From: CAYMJK01 sp043101635
GTDB taxonomy: Bacteria > Planctomycetota > Phycisphaerae > Phycisphaerales > UBA1924
DNA length: 19,096 nt
Assembly (NCBI GenBank): GCA_043101635.1
Contig: JBICIE010000323.1
Span: 1 to 19,096 of the forward strand
Direction of reading: 5' to 3'
The notes below the pieces were generated by a model. It was not told the DNA's origin, ran no database searches, and saw only the letters and a list, made by a program, of their open reading frames with translations. Positions 7,093 to 14,469 of the stretch are shown here, one piece after another. The position numbers and the translations under genes were made by a program. Position 1 is the first letter of the stretch; the number at the start of each line of letters is the position of its first letter.

Positions 7093-8280
7093 TCACCGGC
7101 CGCCGCCGGCCGGTGGCAGCACGGGCCCCAGCGGCTCCTCGGGCTGGGCCGGGCCGGGCGGGCCGATCACCGGTCCCTCGCCGGCTGGTTCGGCCGCCTC
7201 GGTCAGTTCATCCAGCGCCTTGCGCAACTGCGTGGCCTTGAAGGGCTCGATCTTGAAGGCCCAGCCGGCGAGTTTGTCGCGCAGCGCGGCGGCTTCGGCG
7301 GCGGGGTCGGGAGACTCGCCGGCCGCCGGCTCTTCGGCGGCCGGCTCGGCGCCGGCGTCAGCGGCCGCGGCGTCGTCAGGCTCGGGCTGGGGCGCATCAC
7401 CGGCGCCCTCGGGCGATGTGACCTCGAAGCTGGCCCACCAGTCGTCTCCCTCGCTCCAGGTCGTGATGGCCAGGGTCATGCCATCTTCGGCCTCGAACAT
7501 CGTCACGACCGCGCCATCAGGCGGCGGGGCATCGGCCTTGCGGACATCGCTCATGCCGATGTAGGACGCGGCGCCGGCGACCTGCGACAACTCGGACGAC
7601 TTCGCCTGCCGATCCGGCGGCAGGTCGACCGGCGCAAACTGCCCGGCGTCGTCGCGCACGAGTTCAAGCGGCGCAGCGCCCGGGTGGTCGATCGTCACGC
7701 GAGCGACGCGGGCCCGATCCAGGCGCACCAGCTCGCGCTCCATCCATGTCATCGGATCCAGGCGCACATTGACATCCGCCGCAGCCAGCCAGGTCTGCTC
7801 GGCGCCGGCAACCCGCACGAACCGCCCGGCGCCGGCGCCCGACGTCGACTTGCCCAGCACGACCGATGCGATCTCGGCGCCGGAATCGTCGAGCAGCGTC
7901 ACGCCGGTGGCCTCGTCGTCTTCGCCGGGAGCGCCGAGACCGAGCCGCTGGTGCAACTGCGGGTTCGCCGTCTTGCGCTCTCGCGGCGCCAGGTTCGCCA
8001 CGCCGATGATCAGTTCCTTGACCGGCTCGAACCGCGCTGGATAGCCGCCCTTGCTCGCAACGACCCACTCGCCCTGGTCGCGCGACAGCTCGAGCCGCTC
8101 CTCGCCCTGCACGAGCGTGATGCGGGCCACATCGTTGATGCGATCCTCCAGCCCGGGCACGATGCGCTCCGGCAGCGCCTCGCCGCCCCCGCCGCGCCCT
8201 GACAGCATCGTGACCGTGGCCGCGGCGAGGATCGCCGCGACCGTCACCGCGCCCAGTATGCCCAGCGTCCGCGCCCCCAT
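7093..8280 (-). CDS. DUF4340 domain-containing membrane-anchored protein
   Basis: A 395-residue protein with an N-terminal membrane span (about 5-27). A DUF4340-type extracytoplasmic region follows, recognisable from RITLVQGEERLELSRDQGEWVV, the ARFEPVKELI segment and its position after a GldG-like gene. This domain is regularly encoded beside GldF/GldG-type ABC genes and is thought to be an auxiliary subunit of unknown function. A low-complexity Ala/Glu/Asp/Pro stretch (about residues 288-325) interrupts the region. A folded piece (KLAGWAFKIEPFKATQLRKALDEL) resumes before a Pro-rich tail, which suggests a flexible insert splitting the domain. The ATG lies three bases after the GldG stop, with GGTGAGG upstream, so the two are probably translationally coupled. 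Confidence 0.8.
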   Translation of the reverse strand: MGARTLGILGAVTVAAILAAATVTMLSGRGGGGEALPERIVPGLEDRINDVARITLVQGEERLELSRDQGEWVVASKGGYPARFEPVKELIIGVANLAPRERKTANPQLHQRLGLGAPGEDDEATGVTLLDDSGAEIASVVLGKSTSGAGAGRFVRVAGAEQTWLAAADVNVRLDPMTWMERELVRLDRARVARVTIDHPGAAPLELVRDDAGQFAPVDLPPDRQAKSSELSQVAGAASYIGMSDVRKADAPPPDGAVVTMFEAEDGMTLAITTWSEGDDWWASFEVTSPEGAGDAPQPEPDDAAAADAGAEPAAEEPAAGESPDPAAEAAALRDKLAGWAFKIEPFKATQLRKALDELTEAAEPAGEGPVIGPPGPAQPEEPLGPVLPPAGGGR

Positions 8281-8283
8281 AGC

Positions 8284-10221
8284 TCAGCCCTCACCTGCCA
8301 TCGTGCGTCGATCCTGCCGGCGCCGCGCTGTGCGGTACGCCCCCAGCCCGATAGCGCCGAGGGCGACCAGAGCCGGCGCTGCGCCGATGTTGATGATCTT
8401 GAGCGTGCGCCCGAGATTCTCGACATCCTTCCGCAGGTTGTAGTTCACCTGGCGCAACTGGGCCCGGGTCTCGATCATGCGCTCCTGGAGCCGGTCCAGT
8501 TCGGCCTCCTGCTCGGGCGTGAGAATCAGTGAGCCGCCATCATCGGGGCGCTGCCGCTGCAGTTCGTTGAGGCGCTGCTGCGTCTGGCGCTGCTCGGCCT
8601 CCAGCGCCTCGGCCTCGGCAAGGTAGCGCTCGTTGGCCTGGCGGCGCAGCTGCTCGACGTAGGTGAACGGCCGGGCGTACTCGCCGCGGGCCCGCACCGA
8701 GATCAGCGCGCTGGAGCCGGCCATCTGCTCGATGGCGTTGAGCAGGAAGTCCACGTTGTCCGACAGCTTCTGGTACCCGAGCACGGCCCCGCCCAGGCGG
8801 ATCTCCTGCACCCACATCTGGTCGCTGAGGAAGTCGACATCGGCGATGACGACCAGGTTGATCTCGCCGGCGACCGGCGCCGGATCCGCACCGGCGGCAT
8901 CATCGCCCTCGGCGCCAGCTTCCGGCGCTGCGCCCTGGGGGGACTCCGGGCCGTCCGCTTCGCTGGCGAAGGCCGACAGCGCAGCGCCGCCGATGCGGGC
9001 CGCCAGCGTGCGCACGGTTCCGCTCGGGGCGAAGTCCGCCACCAGGGCCTGCGGATCGGGGAAGGTCACACGGGCCTTGTCGATCAGCATCGTCTGATCG
9101 CTGGTGGTCACCAGCGGCGTGAAGCTCGTGCCGACGGCGTCATCGTGCTCGATGGCGCCGCTCAGGACCATCCGCATCTGCCCCAGGCCGCGGCTGACCG
9201 CCTCGTCATCGTTGAAGTTCTCTTCATCGAGCACCAGGAAAGGCAGGTACGGCACGAGCGAGCGCCGGTCCTCGCTGGGGACCTGGGCGGCCAGGGCCAT
9301 GTCGCCGACGACCTGGTCGGGGCCGATCGTCACGCCCCATTCACCCAGCAGGGCGTTGAGATTCGAGGTTCGATCTGCCTGGAAGCGGGCCAGCGGGTTC
9401 TGCATCGCCTCCAGCGGGATGTCCATCTCGCAGAGCGGATCGACGCAGACGATGGTGGCGCCGCCGCCGATGACCCAGGCGTCGATGGCCCGCAGCGTCG
9501 GCTCGGCAAGCTGCTTGGGATGGACGACGAGCAGCAGATCCAGATCCTCCGGCAGCGCTGCCGCCGACGCCTCGATCACTTCGACATCGAACAGCTCGCG
9601 CAGCTCGCGCATGATCTGCCACGGACGGGTCATCTCCGGCGGCATGCCCGGCAACTGCGGGCCGCCGCCATCGAGGTTCAGCGAACTGAGCACGACGACC
9701 TTCGGCCGCTCGGGGTGCGCCAGCCGGTAGATCAACTGGGTCAGTTGATACTCGAGGAACCGCTCCTGGCCGGGATCGAGAAAGCCGATGACCTCGCGCC
9801 CGTCGGTCGAGTTGACGCCGACGATCCCGAAGTAGAACTGCTCGCTGGCTGAGATCGGCACGGCCTGGAGCCCCTCGCGGGCGGCGCGGTCCTCGGCCTC
9901 GCTGAACGGCTCGGGATCGACGAACTCCAGTTCGATGGCGCCGCCGGAGCGCAGGCGGTACTCCTGCAGCAGTTCGCGGACGCGCTGGCCGTAGCTCTGG
10001 AGGCCGGGGCGGCCCTCGGCGAGCGATTCGGAGTAGAACAGCGTCAGCGTGATCGGCTCGTCCAGGTCGCGCAGGATCGAGCGCGTGCCGCTGGTGAGCG
10101 TGTACAGGTTCTGGGCCGTCAGATCAACGCGAGCCCGGCGCAGCAGGGCGTCGCTGACGATGTTCACCGCCAGCAGCAGGATGATGAGCAGTCCGATCGC
10201 AAGCAGCGCGTTTCGTCGCAT
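8284..10221 (-). CDS. GldG-like ABC transporter auxiliary protein
   Basis: A 645-residue membrane protein of the family annotated as 'ABC-type uncharacterised transport system involved in gliding motility, auxiliary component'. There is an N-terminal span (7-24). Then comes the hallmark RVDLTAQNLYTLTSGTRSIL with a following DEPITLTLFYS, a large extracytoplasmic region, a long Glu/Gln/Arg-rich coiled coil (about 540-610) and a C-terminal span near 612-632. An Ala/Asp/Pro-rich linker (about 425-455) interrupts the globular part. The ATG at 10221 has GAGGAG six bases upstream. It sits 10 bp after the permease and three before DUF4340. In Bacteroidetes GldG works with GldF and GldA. Gliding is not implied here, since such operons also occur in non-gliding bacteria; the substrate is unknown. 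Confidence 0.88.
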   Translation of the reverse strand: MRRNALLAIGLLIILLLAVNIVSDALLRRARVDLTAQNLYTLTSGTRSILRDLDEPITLTLFYSESLAEGRPGLQSYGQRVRELLQEYRLRSGGAIELEFVDPEPFSEAEDRAAREGLQAVPISASEQFYFGIVGVNSTDGREVIGFLDPGQERFLEYQLTQLIYRLAHPERPKVVVLSSLNLDGGGPQLPGMPPEMTRPWQIMRELRELFDVEVIEASAAALPEDLDLLLVVHPKQLAEPTLRAIDAWVIGGGATIVCVDPLCEMDIPLEAMQNPLARFQADRTSNLNALLGEWGVTIGPDQVVGDMALAAQVPSEDRRSLVPYLPFLVLDEENFNDDEAVSRGLGQMRMVLSGAIEHDDAVGTSFTPLVTTSDQTMLIDKARVTFPDPQALVADFAPSGTVRTLAARIGGAALSAFASEADGPESPQGAAPEAGAEGDDAAGADPAPVAGEINLVVIADVDFLSDQMWVQEIRLGGAVLGYQKLSDNVDFLLNAIEQMAGSSALISVRARGEYARPFTYVEQLRRQANERYLAEAEALEAEQRQTQQRLNELQRQRPDDGGSLILTPEQEAELDRLQERMIETRAQLRQVNYNLRKDVENLGRTLKIINIGAAPALVALGAIGLGAYRTARRRQDRRTMAGEG

Positions 10222-10231
10222 GCAGATCTCC

Positions 10232-10972
10232 TCAGCTCGCCTTCTTCCACTGCACCAGCACCGTATTGATCGCCAGGGCTACTCCGATCAGCGATGCGAA
10301 GAACACCAGGTCGCGCAGCGAGAGCACGCCGCGGCTGATGGCGTCGAACCGTGTCAGAAAGCTCATCTGGGCGACAGCCTGACGCACGGCCTCCGGCGCC
10401 CACGCGATGGCGCTCTGCACCGCCGGCAGCGACGCCAGCAGCAGGCCGAAGCAGGCGACCGTGGACAGGACGAACGCGATCGCCTGGCTCTTGGTCAGGG
10501 CCGACATGCACGCCCCCACCGACAGGAAGGCCCCGGCCATCAGGAAGCTGCCGATGTAACTGGCGAGGATGACGCCGTTGTCCGGATCGCCGAGGACGTT
10601 GACGGTGATCCACGTGGGAAATGTGAGCAGCAGCGCCAGACCCGCGAAGGCCCACGCCGCCAGAAACTTGCCGACGACGGCGGCCCAGGGGGCGATCGGC
10701 AGCGTCATGAGCAGTTCGATGGTGCCGCTGCGCCGCTCTTCGGACCACAAGCGCATGCTCAGGGCCGGGATCAGGAACAGGTACAGCCACGGGTGGAACT
10801 GGAAGAAGCTGCGCAGGTCGGCCTGGCCGCGCTCGTAGAAGCCCCCGAGTTCGCTGCTGAACGTGAACACGCCGGTCAGCACCAGGAAGACGACGATGAA
10901 GACGTACGACACCGGCGTGGCGAAGTAGCTGCCCAGTTCGCGTTTGAGGACTGCGACCATCTCGCGCATCAC
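10232..10972 (-). CDS. ABC-2 type permease (GldF-like)
   Basis: A 246-residue inner-membrane protein with about six hydrophobic spans. It begins VLKRELGSYFATPVSYVFIVVF and carries the ABC-2 signature SEERRSGTIELLMTLPIAPW between the second and third spans. It should form the membrane pore-like subunit partnered by the ATPase encoded just upstream. The annotated start is a GTG whose bases overlap the ATPase stop as GTGA; an ATG one codon later (10969) overlaps the same stop by one base and is equally possible. Either way the two genes are translationally coupled. Length and order match GldF-type permeases. The exported substrate cannot be read from the sequence. Confidence 0.9.
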   Translation of the reverse strand: MMREMVAVLKRELGSYFATPVSYVFIVVFLVLTGVFTFSSELGGFYERGQADLRSFFQFHPWLYLFLIPALSMRLWSEERRSGTIELLMTLPIAPWAAVVGKFLAAWAFAGLALLLTFPTWITVNVLGDPDNGVILASYIGSFLMAGAFLSVGACMSALTKSQAIAFVLSTVACFGLLLASLPAVQSAIAWAPEAVRQAVAQMSFLTRFDAISRGVLSLRDLVFFASLIGVALAINTVLVQWKKAS

Positions 10973-11697
10973 GCTGCCCCCCGCGCGCCGAGCGTCAGCA
11001 TCCGGAAGACCTCATCGAGCCGGCCGCTGGCGGCCCGCGCCTTCAGGGCCGCGGGCGTCTCGTCGGCGACGATCCTGCCCTGGCTGATGATCACGGCGCG
11101 CGTGCAGACGGCCTCGACCTCTTCGAGAATGTGCGTGCTGAGGATGACCACCTTGCTGCCGCCGAGGCCGCGGATCAGTTCGCGCACCTCGTGCTTCTGG
11201 TTGGGGTCCAGCCCGTCGGTCGGCTCGTCGAGGATGAGCGCGGGCGGGTCGTGGATGAGGGCCTGGGCCAGGCCGACGCGGCGCTTGTAGCCCTTGCTGA
11301 GCGTCTCGATCGGCTGGCGCATCACGCCTTCGAGATGCACGCGTCCCGCGACCGCGGCGATCCGCTCTCTGCGATCGGCGCCGGAGATGCCGCGGGCGTC
11401 GCAGACGAAACGCAGGAGGCTCTCGGGCGTCATGTCCGGGTACTGCGGCGCGCCCTCGGGCAGGTAGCCGACGGCCCGCTTGACGGCCAGAGGCTCGGCC
11501 TGGACATCGTGGCCGCAGACCGTCGCGGAGCCGGAGGTCGGCGTCAGGAACCCGGTGACCATCTTCATCGTGGTGGACTTGCCGGCGCCGTTGGGGCCGA
11601 GGAAGCCGAGCACCTCGCCAGCGGCGACCGACATGGAGACCTTGTCGACCGCGGTGAACGAACCGAAGCGTTTCGTCAGGCTCTTGATCTCGATCAT
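10969..11697 (-). CDS. ABC transporter ATP-binding protein (GldA/CcmA-like)
   Basis: A 242-residue ATPase of the ABC-2 export branch. Walker A GPNGAGKS is at 34-41, the signature LSKGYKRR at 133-140, Walker B ALILDE at 153-158 and the switch His at 189 (STHI). The Q-loop position reads YLPEGAPQY, with the Glu common in this branch. The ATG at 11697 begins MIEIKSLTKRFG, the normal N-terminus of the family; an open extension to 11778 looks non-coding. There is no clear Shine-Dalgarno sequence. It is the first gene of a five-gene minus-strand operon (ATPase, permease, GldG-like, DUF4340, epimerase). The 285 bp upstream hold no gene or convincing promoter, only the candidate hairpin listed separately. 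Confidence 0.93.
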   Translation of the reverse strand: MIEIKSLTKRFGSFTAVDKVSMSVAAGEVLGFLGPNGAGKSTTMKMVTGFLTPTSGSATVCGHDVQAEPLAVKRAVGYLPEGAPQYPDMTPESLLRFVCDARGISGADRRERIAAVAGRVHLEGVMRQPIETLSKGYKRRVGLAQALIHDPPALILDEPTDGLDPNQKHEVRELIRGLGGSKVVILSTHILEEVEAVCTRAVIISQGRIVADETPAALKARAASGRLDEVFRMLTLGARGAA

Positions 11698-11896
11698 GCG
11701 TTGACACCCACGGCAACAGGCCCGGAACGGACCATCGTCAGACTCATGGATGATGGCCGGGCCACGGCCCGGCGCCACGGGCCCCCGCCGCCCGCTCGGA
11801 ACCCGGACCGGCGGCGGGACGGAGCCTATTCCCAGAGGGCGCCGGGTGGCAAGTGCCGCCCGCCTGACCCGCGGCCCGCGGCTGGGCGCCCGGAGT

Positions 11897-11930
11897 CCGG
11901 CGTCGGGGTCTTCACCTGCCCCGGAGCCGG
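11897..11930 (-). terminator. Candidate GC-rich hairpin downstream of the secreted dockerin gene
   Basis: CGGGG (11904-11908) pairs with CCCCG (11919-11923) around a 10-base loop. Flanking CCGG tetramers (11897-11900 and 11927-11930) extend the stem across one mismatched step. It begins about 50 bases after the stop codon of the 11983-12924 gene, a sensible place for a terminator. No T-tract follows, so the call is weak. Confidence 0.3.
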
Positions 11931-11982
11931 CCCCGGCGCTGTGCTGCGTGCTCGTCTTCGCTGTGCGGTTTCCCCCCGGGGC

Positions 11983-12924
11983 CTACGGGCACCCTGCGCC
12001 AAACCCGTTCTGGAAGCACAGGAAGTCGAACAGATCCAGCGCGCTCGAGCCGTCGCAGTCGGCCCGCGCTGCGCCGGCGGCGAACAGGTTCTGGTAGCAC
12101 AGGAAGTCGAACAGATCGAGCGCTCCGGAGCCATCGCAATCGGCGTAGCACGGATAGTCCACCTCGATGTTGTCGACGACGGCGATGTTGCCGCGCAGCT
12201 CGGCGCCGAGTTCGCCATCGATGAACCCGACTGCGTCCCACGCGGTGGCCGTCGGCGCCCAGGATACCGGCAGGTCCACGCGGTCCACCAGCGTTGCGCC
12301 CGAAGCCGCATCCACGATGCGGGTGTGCGTCCAGCCGGTCGCGACATCATGCTCGGCCTCGATGGTGTACCAGACGCCGAGGACGACCTCCTGCCCGAGG
12401 GAGATGTCCGTAACCGAGCCGGGCGCGTCGTTCCACCACATGCGCCACTCCCGGCTCAGCGCCGAGGTGTACACGCCGACCTCTTCATCCAGGCAGCACA
12501 GGTCGCGCCCGGGGACCGCCAGCCCGAAGTGCAGCCACATGGCCCAGTCGTCGGGCACGGTGAGCGGAACATCGCACCACTGGTCGATGCGGACATCGCA
12601 GCGCATGCGGATGCGCGGCGCCGGGCTCACCAGCGTGTAGATACCCTGCGATGGCGCAATGGCGTCGAGGATCGACAGCGCCCTGGTCGGCGCCCCGAAG
12701 GCGTCGATCGTCTCCACCACGATCGCCGACGGATCCGGCGGGTTCGGCGGCGCCGGATCGATCAGCCCCGGGTCCTGCCAGATCGCGCCGGGAAAGGACC
12801 CCGGGCTGTAGCTCTCGAAATCGTCGACCGGCTGCGCACTGGCGGCGCCCGAGAGGCAGATGCAGGCGCTGGCCGCCGCGAAGCCCGGGTGCGCTGCGCT
12901 GGACCGCTTCATCATGATCATCAT
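11983..12924 (-). CDS. Secreted protein with C-terminal GC-type dockerin pair
   Basis: A 313-residue exported protein. A signal peptide ends near GAASA/QP at residue 30. The body (about 32-257) starts with VDDFESYSPG, typical of concanavalin-A/LamG-like secreted planctomycete proteins, and has no catalytic motif I can name. Two dockerin-like calcium loops close the protein: ADCDGSGALDLFDFLCYQN (261-279) and ADCDGSSALDLFDFLCFQN (288-306), then a short GCP end. This terminal pair is the 'GC-type dockerin' usually found at the C-terminus of Phycisphaerales exoproteins; its binding partner is not established. The start region reads ATG-ATG-ATC-ATG-ATG behind AAGGGGG; the first ATG (12924) is used. 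A longer open frame to 13497 overlaps the regulator gene in another frame and is rejected. Confidence 0.85.
   Translation of the reverse strand: MMIMMKRSSAAHPGFAAASACICLSGAASAQPVDDFESYSPGSFPGAIWQDPGLIDPAPPNPPDPSAIVVETIDAFGAPTRALSILDAIAPSQGIYTLVSPAPRIRMRCDVRIDQWCDVPLTVPDDWAMWLHFGLAVPGRDLCCLDEEVGVYTSALSREWRMWWNDAPGSVTDISLGQEVVLGVWYTIEAEHDVATGWTHTRIVDAASGATLVDRVDLPVSWAPTATAWDAVGFIDGELGAELRGNIAVVDNIEVDYPCYADCDGSGALDLFDFLCYQNLFAAGAARADCDGSSALDLFDFLCFQNGFGAGCP
12007..12141. repeat. Tandem 54-bp imperfect direct repeat encoding the dockerin pair
   Basis: The units at 12007-12060 and 12088-12141 are nearly identical, offset by 81 bp, which is a 27-residue period. Both begin GTTCTGG(A/T)AGCACAGGAAG on the plus strand. 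The same unit with the same 81-bp offset recurs at 17671-17805 in the large secreted gene. Confidence 0.75.
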
Positions 12925-12995
12925 GAGATCCCCCTTTGCGTCAGTCCCGCCGCCAGCATACCGGAGGTCGACGAAGACGACAAGCGGGGGCGTCC

Positions 12996-13619
12996 CTACT
13001 GGCTCGCCGCCTCCTCGGGCCGGTCGGCGCGGCCGGGCGCCGGGGCGCAACTGCGACGGGCGTGGGTCGAGTCGACCACGTAGATCACACGAGCCGGCGC
13101 CTCGCCGACGTTCATCGCGCTGTGCTCGACGTCCGCGGCGTAGGTCACGCTGTCGCCGGGCCCCAGTTCGATCTGGTCCGATCCGATGTTCATGCGGACC
13201 CGGCCCTCGACCACCACCGCGGCCTCGTACACGCCGTGGTAGTGCGGCGGGAAGCCGGTGCAGTCCGCCCCCGGGGGGTAGGTGTACTCGATGATCTCGA
13301 TCCCGCGCCGGAGCATGGCGGTGCTGAGCACGCGCCGCTCCATGCCGTTCTCCGGGTCCACCAGCGTGCGCTGCTGAGCCCGGCGGTCGGAGACGAAGCG
13401 GGGGGTCTCGTCCAGGTCCAGAAGGTCCGATATCCCGACGCCGAGGCCGGCGGCGAGTTGCCCCAGCAGGCGGATGGTCGGGTTCTTCTTCCCGCACTCA
13501 ATGTCACAGATCATCGCCTTGGAGACCCCGGAACGCTCGGCGAGGTCGCCCTGCGTCAGTTCCTGGGCCAGGCGGCGGCTCTTGATCTGCTCGCCGATGG
13601 CGGCGGTGTCTGCGTCCAT
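12996..13619 (-). CDS. XRE-family transcriptional regulator with C-terminal cupin sensor domain
   Basis: A 207-residue DNA-binding protein. The helix-turn-helix spans about 8-66, with LTQGDLAERSGVSKAMICDIECGKKNPTI as the recognition core. A cupin barrel at about 108-183 has metal ligands in HYHGVYE (His126, His128, Glu132) and His166 with Asn170 in the second motif. It therefore probably senses a small ligand or metal-bound effector. The class includes PuuR-like regulators; the effector here is unknown. The ATG at 13619 is chosen because the HTH follows directly. No Shine-Dalgarno precedes it, and a promoter-like pair upstream would start the transcript at or next to the ATG, so a leaderless mRNA is possible. 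It is divergent from a 55-residue membrane protein gene across a shared, unusually AT-rich control region, which suggests local regulation. Confidence 0.9.
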   Translation of the reverse strand: MDADTAAIGEQIKSRRLAQELTQGDLAERSGVSKAMICDIECGKKNPTIRLLGQLAAGLGVGISDLLDLDETPRFVSDRRAQQRTLVDPENGMERRVLSTAMLRRGIEIIEYTYPPGADCTGFPPHYHGVYEAAVVVEGRVRMNIGSDQIELGPGDSVTYAADVEHSAMNVGEAPARVIYVVDSTHARRSCAPAPGRADRPEEAASQ

Positions 13620-13625
13620 CAAAAA

Positions 13626-13654
13626 ATTCTCTATGGCGGATCTTGATTCGTCAA
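13626..13654 (-). promoter_or_regulatory. Candidate promoter of the XRE-cupin gene, possibly leaderless
   Basis: On the minus strand TTGACG (13654-13649) is followed after 17 bases by GAGAAT (13631-13626), a moderate match to sigma70 hexamers. The predicted start of transcription falls at about 13619-13620, which is the ATG itself. No Shine-Dalgarno sequence lies upstream of that ATG. The -10 match is only four of six bases. Confidence 0.4.
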
Positions 13655-13690
13655 AAGCGAACAGATATACTATAGCGGATTCGCATCCGC
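13631..13690. promoter_or_regulatory. Candidate operator: repeated CTATRGCGGAT boxes and a GCGGAT dyad
   Basis: Two direct copies of CTATRGCGGAT lie at 13631-13641 and 13670-13680, 39 bp apart. The second continues into a perfect dyad, GCGGAT-TCGC-ATCCGC (13675-13690). The first box abuts the -35 of the plus-strand promoter and lies between the minus-strand hexamers; the second covers the plus-strand -10 end and start site. This is a layout expected for control of both divergent genes by the adjacent XRE regulator. The repeats are seen directly; the binding protein is inferred. Confidence 0.5.
13643..13671 (+). promoter_or_regulatory. Sigma70-like promoter of the small membrane protein gene
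   Basis: TTGATT (13643-13648) and TATACT (13666-13671) are separated by 17 bp, a strong sigma70-type match inside a conspicuous AT-rich island of this GC-rich window. Transcription would start near 13678, leaving a leader of about 56 bases before the ATG at 13734. It interleaves with the oppositely oriented candidate promoter of the regulator. Confidence 0.7.
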
Positions 13691-13733
13691 CCGTCCAGCA
13701 GACGGCGCGAAAAGGAAGCAAAGGAGCGGAGCC

Positions 13734-13901
13734 ATGACCAGTCTCACCCCGACCCGGAGTCCCGAACTCGTTCCCGCAGACAAGGTGGCGGCCTGCCGCG
13801 GCGGGCTGCTGGCGGCCTGCAAGCTCGCCGATGGCGCGCGCTGGGGCCTGGCGGGGGCCATCGTCGCCTTGGCGATCCTGACGCTTCTTGCCATCACCTG
13901 A
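13734..13901 (+). CDS. 55-residue single-span membrane protein, unrecognised
   Basis: A short gene with complete expression signals: sigma70-like promoter at 13643-13671, AAGGAG seven bases before the ATG, and an intrinsic terminator 25 bases after the TGA. The protein begins MTSLTPTRSPELVPADKVAA. Its middle contains two Cys in CRGGLLAACK (21-30), and one hydrophobic segment follows at about 37-54 (WGLAGAIVALAILTLLAI), ending almost at the C-terminus. This looks like a small tail-anchored inner-membrane protein. I do not recognise a family. It is divergent from the XRE-cupin regulator and shares its control region, so it may be that regulator's target. It could act as a regulator or accessory of a larger membrane complex, but nothing in the sequence shows this. 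Confidence 0.75.
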   Translation: MTSLTPTRSPELVPADKVAACRGGLLAACKLADGARWGLAGAIVALAILTLLAIT

Positions 13902-13926
13902 AACCCCTGCGATTCGGACCTCCCCA

Positions 13927-13968
13927 GCGCCGGGCCACCGATGTGATGGTGGCCCGGCGCCCTTTTTT
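13927..13968 (+). terminator. Strong intrinsic terminator
   Basis: A perfect 13-bp stem, GCGCCGGGCCACC (13927-13939) with GGTGGCCCGGCGC (13948-13960), closes an 8-base loop. It is followed by CC and six T (13963-13968). It lies 25 bases after the small membrane protein stop and ends a monocistronic unit. Confidence 0.93.
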
Positions 13969-14120
13969 GGGCTTGCAGCGGGGCATGCGCCGGGTCATCC
14001 GGCCCCTGGGTTCCAGCCGATGAGGACGCCGGGGTCGCCGCTGGCCCAACTACGATGGTGCGCCGCGCGGCCCTGGGCCTGGCGGCCTCAAGAGCCGGGC
14101 AACGCCCGGAGGGAGATGAC

Positions 14121-14438
14121 ATGCAGATCCAGATGAACTTCGGCAGGATGGCCTCCAGCGACGCGCTGAGCGAGCACATCACGCGTGAAGTGGAGAGCGC
14201 ACTCGAGCACATCAGCGATCGCATCACCCGTGTCGAGGTGCACGTGCAGGACACCAACGCGGGCAAGGGAGGTGTCGACAAGCGGGTGCTGATGGAGGCC
14301 CGCCCCGCCGGGCTGGACCCGATTGCCGTCGACGAGCACGGCGCCGACGTTTATCTGACCGTCCGCTCCGTGGCGGAGAAGCTCCGCACGGCACTGACCC
14401 GCCGCTTCGACAAGCTCGCCGACACGCACGGCGGCTGA
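14121..14438 (+). CDS. Short HPF/RaiA-family ribosome-associated protein
   Basis: A 105-residue protein of the sigma54-modulation / S30AE family. Members bind the 30S decoding region to inactivate or dimerise ribosomes under stress. It begins MQIQMNFGRMASSDALSEHI and keeps the beta-alpha-beta pattern, RITRVEVHVQDTN and the final helix SVAEKLRTALTRRFDKL. The insert AGKGGVDKRVLMEARPAG is somewhat unlike the classical sequence, and there is no C-terminal dimerisation extension, so this is the short form. The ATG at 14121 has GGAGG eight bases upstream; an in-frame GTG at 14055 lacks support. The preceding 150 bp carry no clear promoter. The next gene is the HDOD protein, 148 bp downstream, so co-transcription is uncertain. 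Confidence 0.85.
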   Translation: MQIQMNFGRMASSDALSEHITREVESALEHISDRITRVEVHVQDTNAGKGGVDKRVLMEARPAGLDPIAVDEHGADVYLTVRSVAEKLRTALTRRFDKLADTHGG

Positions 14439-14469
14439 TAACCCGCAACTGACCGACCCGACCGACCGG

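Noticed and set aside
11701..11706. TTGACA hexamer as a plus-strand promoter
   Set aside because: No -10-like hexamer lies at a suitable distance and no plus-strand gene follows.
11131..13083. 650-residue plus-strand open frame
   Set aside because: It runs antisense across the ABC ATPase, the intergenic gap and the dockerin gene; crossing several real genes with Arg-rich composition marks it as non-coding.
11983..13497. Reading the secreted dockerin protein from an upstream start at 13497
   Set aside because: The extra 191 residues overlap the XRE-cupin gene in another frame and look like shadow sequence. A signal peptide and an AAGGGGG site support the start at 12924.
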